NCBI GenBank assembly: GCA_022360335.1
Contig: JAKSCZ010000410.1
Coordinates: 1-5,567 of the forward strand
Length of the DNA stretch: 5,567 bases
DNA from: Pseudomonadota bacterium
GTDB taxonomy: Bacteria; Pseudomonadota; Gammaproteobacteria; Steroidobacterales; Woeseiaceae
Direction: 5' to 3'
This document shows, one piece after another, positions 4,471 through 5,567 of the stretch. Below the pieces are notes generated by a model, which was not told the DNA's origin, searched no databases, and was given only the letters and a program-made list of their open reading frames with translations. A program made the position numbers and the translations under genes. Within the stretch, counting starts at the first letter, position 1. The number at the start of each line of letters is the position of its first letter.

Positions 4471-5567
4471 GTGAAAAACATCTTTCCGATCAAACAAATA
4501 AGGGAGCGGTCGCGAACCGCGGCGATGGCGGCAGCGATGCCGGCGGTCGCATTTGTTGCTTTTCTGCAACCTGTGGACGCCGCCGCCCAGGACGGCGCGG
4601 CAGGCGCATTGCTCGAGGAGATCGTGACGGTTGCCCGCAAGAAAAGCGCCGCCGAGTCCGTGCAGGACGTCCCGCTCGCCGTGACGGCGTACGGCGCCGG
4701 CCAGCTCGATGCCCTGTTCGTCAAACAGATCGAGGACCTGAGCTACGTCATGCCGAACGTCCAGCTCGAATCGGTCGGCACGTTCCCGGGCGTGCAGAAC
4801 TTCTCGATCCGCGGGCAGGGCATCAACAGCTCGATCCCGTCGGTCGACCCGACCGTCGGCGTATTCATCGACGGCATCTTCATGGGCACGACCTACGGCG
4901 TCGTCATCGACACGTTCGACCTCGAGTCCGTCGAAGTATTGCGCGGCCCGCAGGGCCTGCTGTTCGGTCGCAACGTGACCGGCGGGGCCGTGGTCATGCG
5001 CAACGCGCGGCCCGACGGCGAATTCGGCGCCCGCGTGCGCGTCGGTACGACGGACGAGGACGACACGAACGTCGCGGCCTCGATCGAAGGGTCGCTGGCC
5101 GAGGGCGTGCTCGCCGCGAAGCTCGTCGTGTACTACGACGACGACGCCGGCTACTACGACAACGCGAACCCGAATGCGGTGGCAAACCCGGTCCATCCGC
5201 TGATACCCCTGATTTCGCCGGCGCCGCATTTTCTGCAGCCTTTCTATATCAGGCCGGCCGACGGCTCGAACGTCGGCGCGATGGAGACGACGTTCGTCCG
5301 GCCGAGCTTCGTGTGGACGCCGAATGACTCGCTCGAGATCGTGTTCAGTCACGAAAGCGGCGAGATGGACGGCGACGGGGGCGCCTGGACCTCCGTGACG
5401 GCGCAGCGCGCAGGCGTCCTGCCCGATTTCACGACGGTGTCCGACGAAGTCGGTTTCACCAGGATCGACTGGAACCAGACGATTCTCGAAGTCAATCTGG
5501 CCGACCTGGGCAACGGCACGCTGACGAACGTCCTCGGCGTGCGGGAGGTGGAGGCCGACTCCGCGGC
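4471..5567 (+). CDS. TonB-dependent outer-membrane receptor (N-terminal part)
   Basis: The frame is open from GTG 4471 to the right edge (365 whole codons), so the C-terminal barrel and the stop are outside the window. Residues 1-39 are a signal peptide: KNIFPIKQIRERSR, a hydrophobic AMAAAMPAVAFVAF stretch and an AAA ending before QDG. The TonB box region is LLEEIVTVARKK (47-58). The plug domain follows, with ESVQDVPLAVTAY (62-74), LSYVMPNVQLES (90-101), FSIRGQG (111-117), VGVFIDGIFMG (129-139), SVEVLRGPQGLLFGRN (153-168) and TGGAVVMRNARP (170-181). Alternating beta strands of the barrel start near residue 184. Such receptors import iron chelates, cobalamin, glycans or other large solutes using TonB-ExbBD energy. 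The ligand cannot be read from this part. The plug resembles the large receptor group whose usual motif is GRNTTGGAINI; here it reads GRNVTGGAVVM. Confidence 0.93.
   Translation, partial: MKNIFPIKQIRERSRTAAMAAAMPAVAFVAFLQPVDAAAQDGAAGALLEEIVTVARKKSAAESVQDVPLAVTAYGAGQLDALFVKQIEDLSYVMPNVQLESVGTFPGVQNFSIRGQGINSSIPSVDPTVGVFIDGIFMGTTYGVVIDTFDLESVEVLRGPQGLLFGRNVTGGAVVMRNARPDGEFGARVRVGTTDEDDTNVAASIEGSLAEGVLAAKLVVYYDDDAGYYDNANPNAVANPVHPLIPLISPAPHFLQPFYIRPADGSNVGAMETTFVRPSFVWTPNDSLEIVFSHESGEMDGDGGAWTSVTAQRAGVLPDFTTVSDEVGFTRIDWNQTILEVNLADLGNGTLTNVLGVREVEADSA

Noticed and set aside
3691..5352. A 553-codon minus-strand frame opposite the receptor and overlapping trmB
   Set aside because: It is an R/D/V-rich antisense shadow of the receptor gene joined to a shifted trmB frame.

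Overview
This 5.6 kb window is high-GC bacterial chromosome, densely packed with housekeeping genes of gammaproteobacterial character. The lineage call rests on three things: a divergent pyrE / exonuclease III (Crc-like) pair arranged like pyrE-crc in pseudomonads; AmpG-, TrmB- and DUF6763-type proteins; and a REP palindrome with GTAG ends, a type common in Pseudomonas, Xanthomonas and relatives. The closest group cannot be settled from sequence reading alone. An environmental gammaproteobacterium (for example near Woeseiales, Steroidobacterales or Xanthomonadales) is a low-confidence inference.

Layout. At the left edge a minus-strand gene has only its signal peptide inside the window (1-52). 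Upstream of it, on the same strand, is pyrE (168-815), encoding orotate phosphoribosyltransferase. A 58-bp divergent region holding a perfect hexamer palindrome separates pyrE from a plus-strand cluster of three overlapping genes: an exonuclease III/Crc-family nuclease with an intact active site (874-1656), an AmpG-like MFS permease (1646-2905) and a small Rieske [2Fe-2S] protein (2902-3255). This cluster converges on a minus-strand pair, trmB (3657-4358) followed by a small acidic DUF6763-type protein (3294-3584). A 91-112 bp AT-richer divergent region then leads to a plus-strand TonB-dependent receptor, which starts at GTG 4471 and runs off the right edge.

The most striking structure is a 48-bp inverted REP pair at 3251-3298. 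It fills the whole space between the convergent Rieske and DUF6763 genes, and the GTAG tetranucleotide at each end supplies the TAG stop codon of the gene on that side. The two halves differ only at paired stem positions, where two base pairs are swapped, so the hairpins are preserved while the sequence is not.

Functionally the genes cover pyrimidine synthesis (pyrE), DNA repair or an RNA-regulator precursor (xthA/crc-like), cell-wall recycling (ampG-like), electron transfer (Rieske), tRNA modification (trmB) and outer-membrane uptake (TonB receptor). Overlapping reading frames suggest that the nuclease, permease and Rieske genes are co-translated. No mobile element, CRISPR array, rRNA or tRNA gene was seen. 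No gap between genes exceeds about 120 bp.
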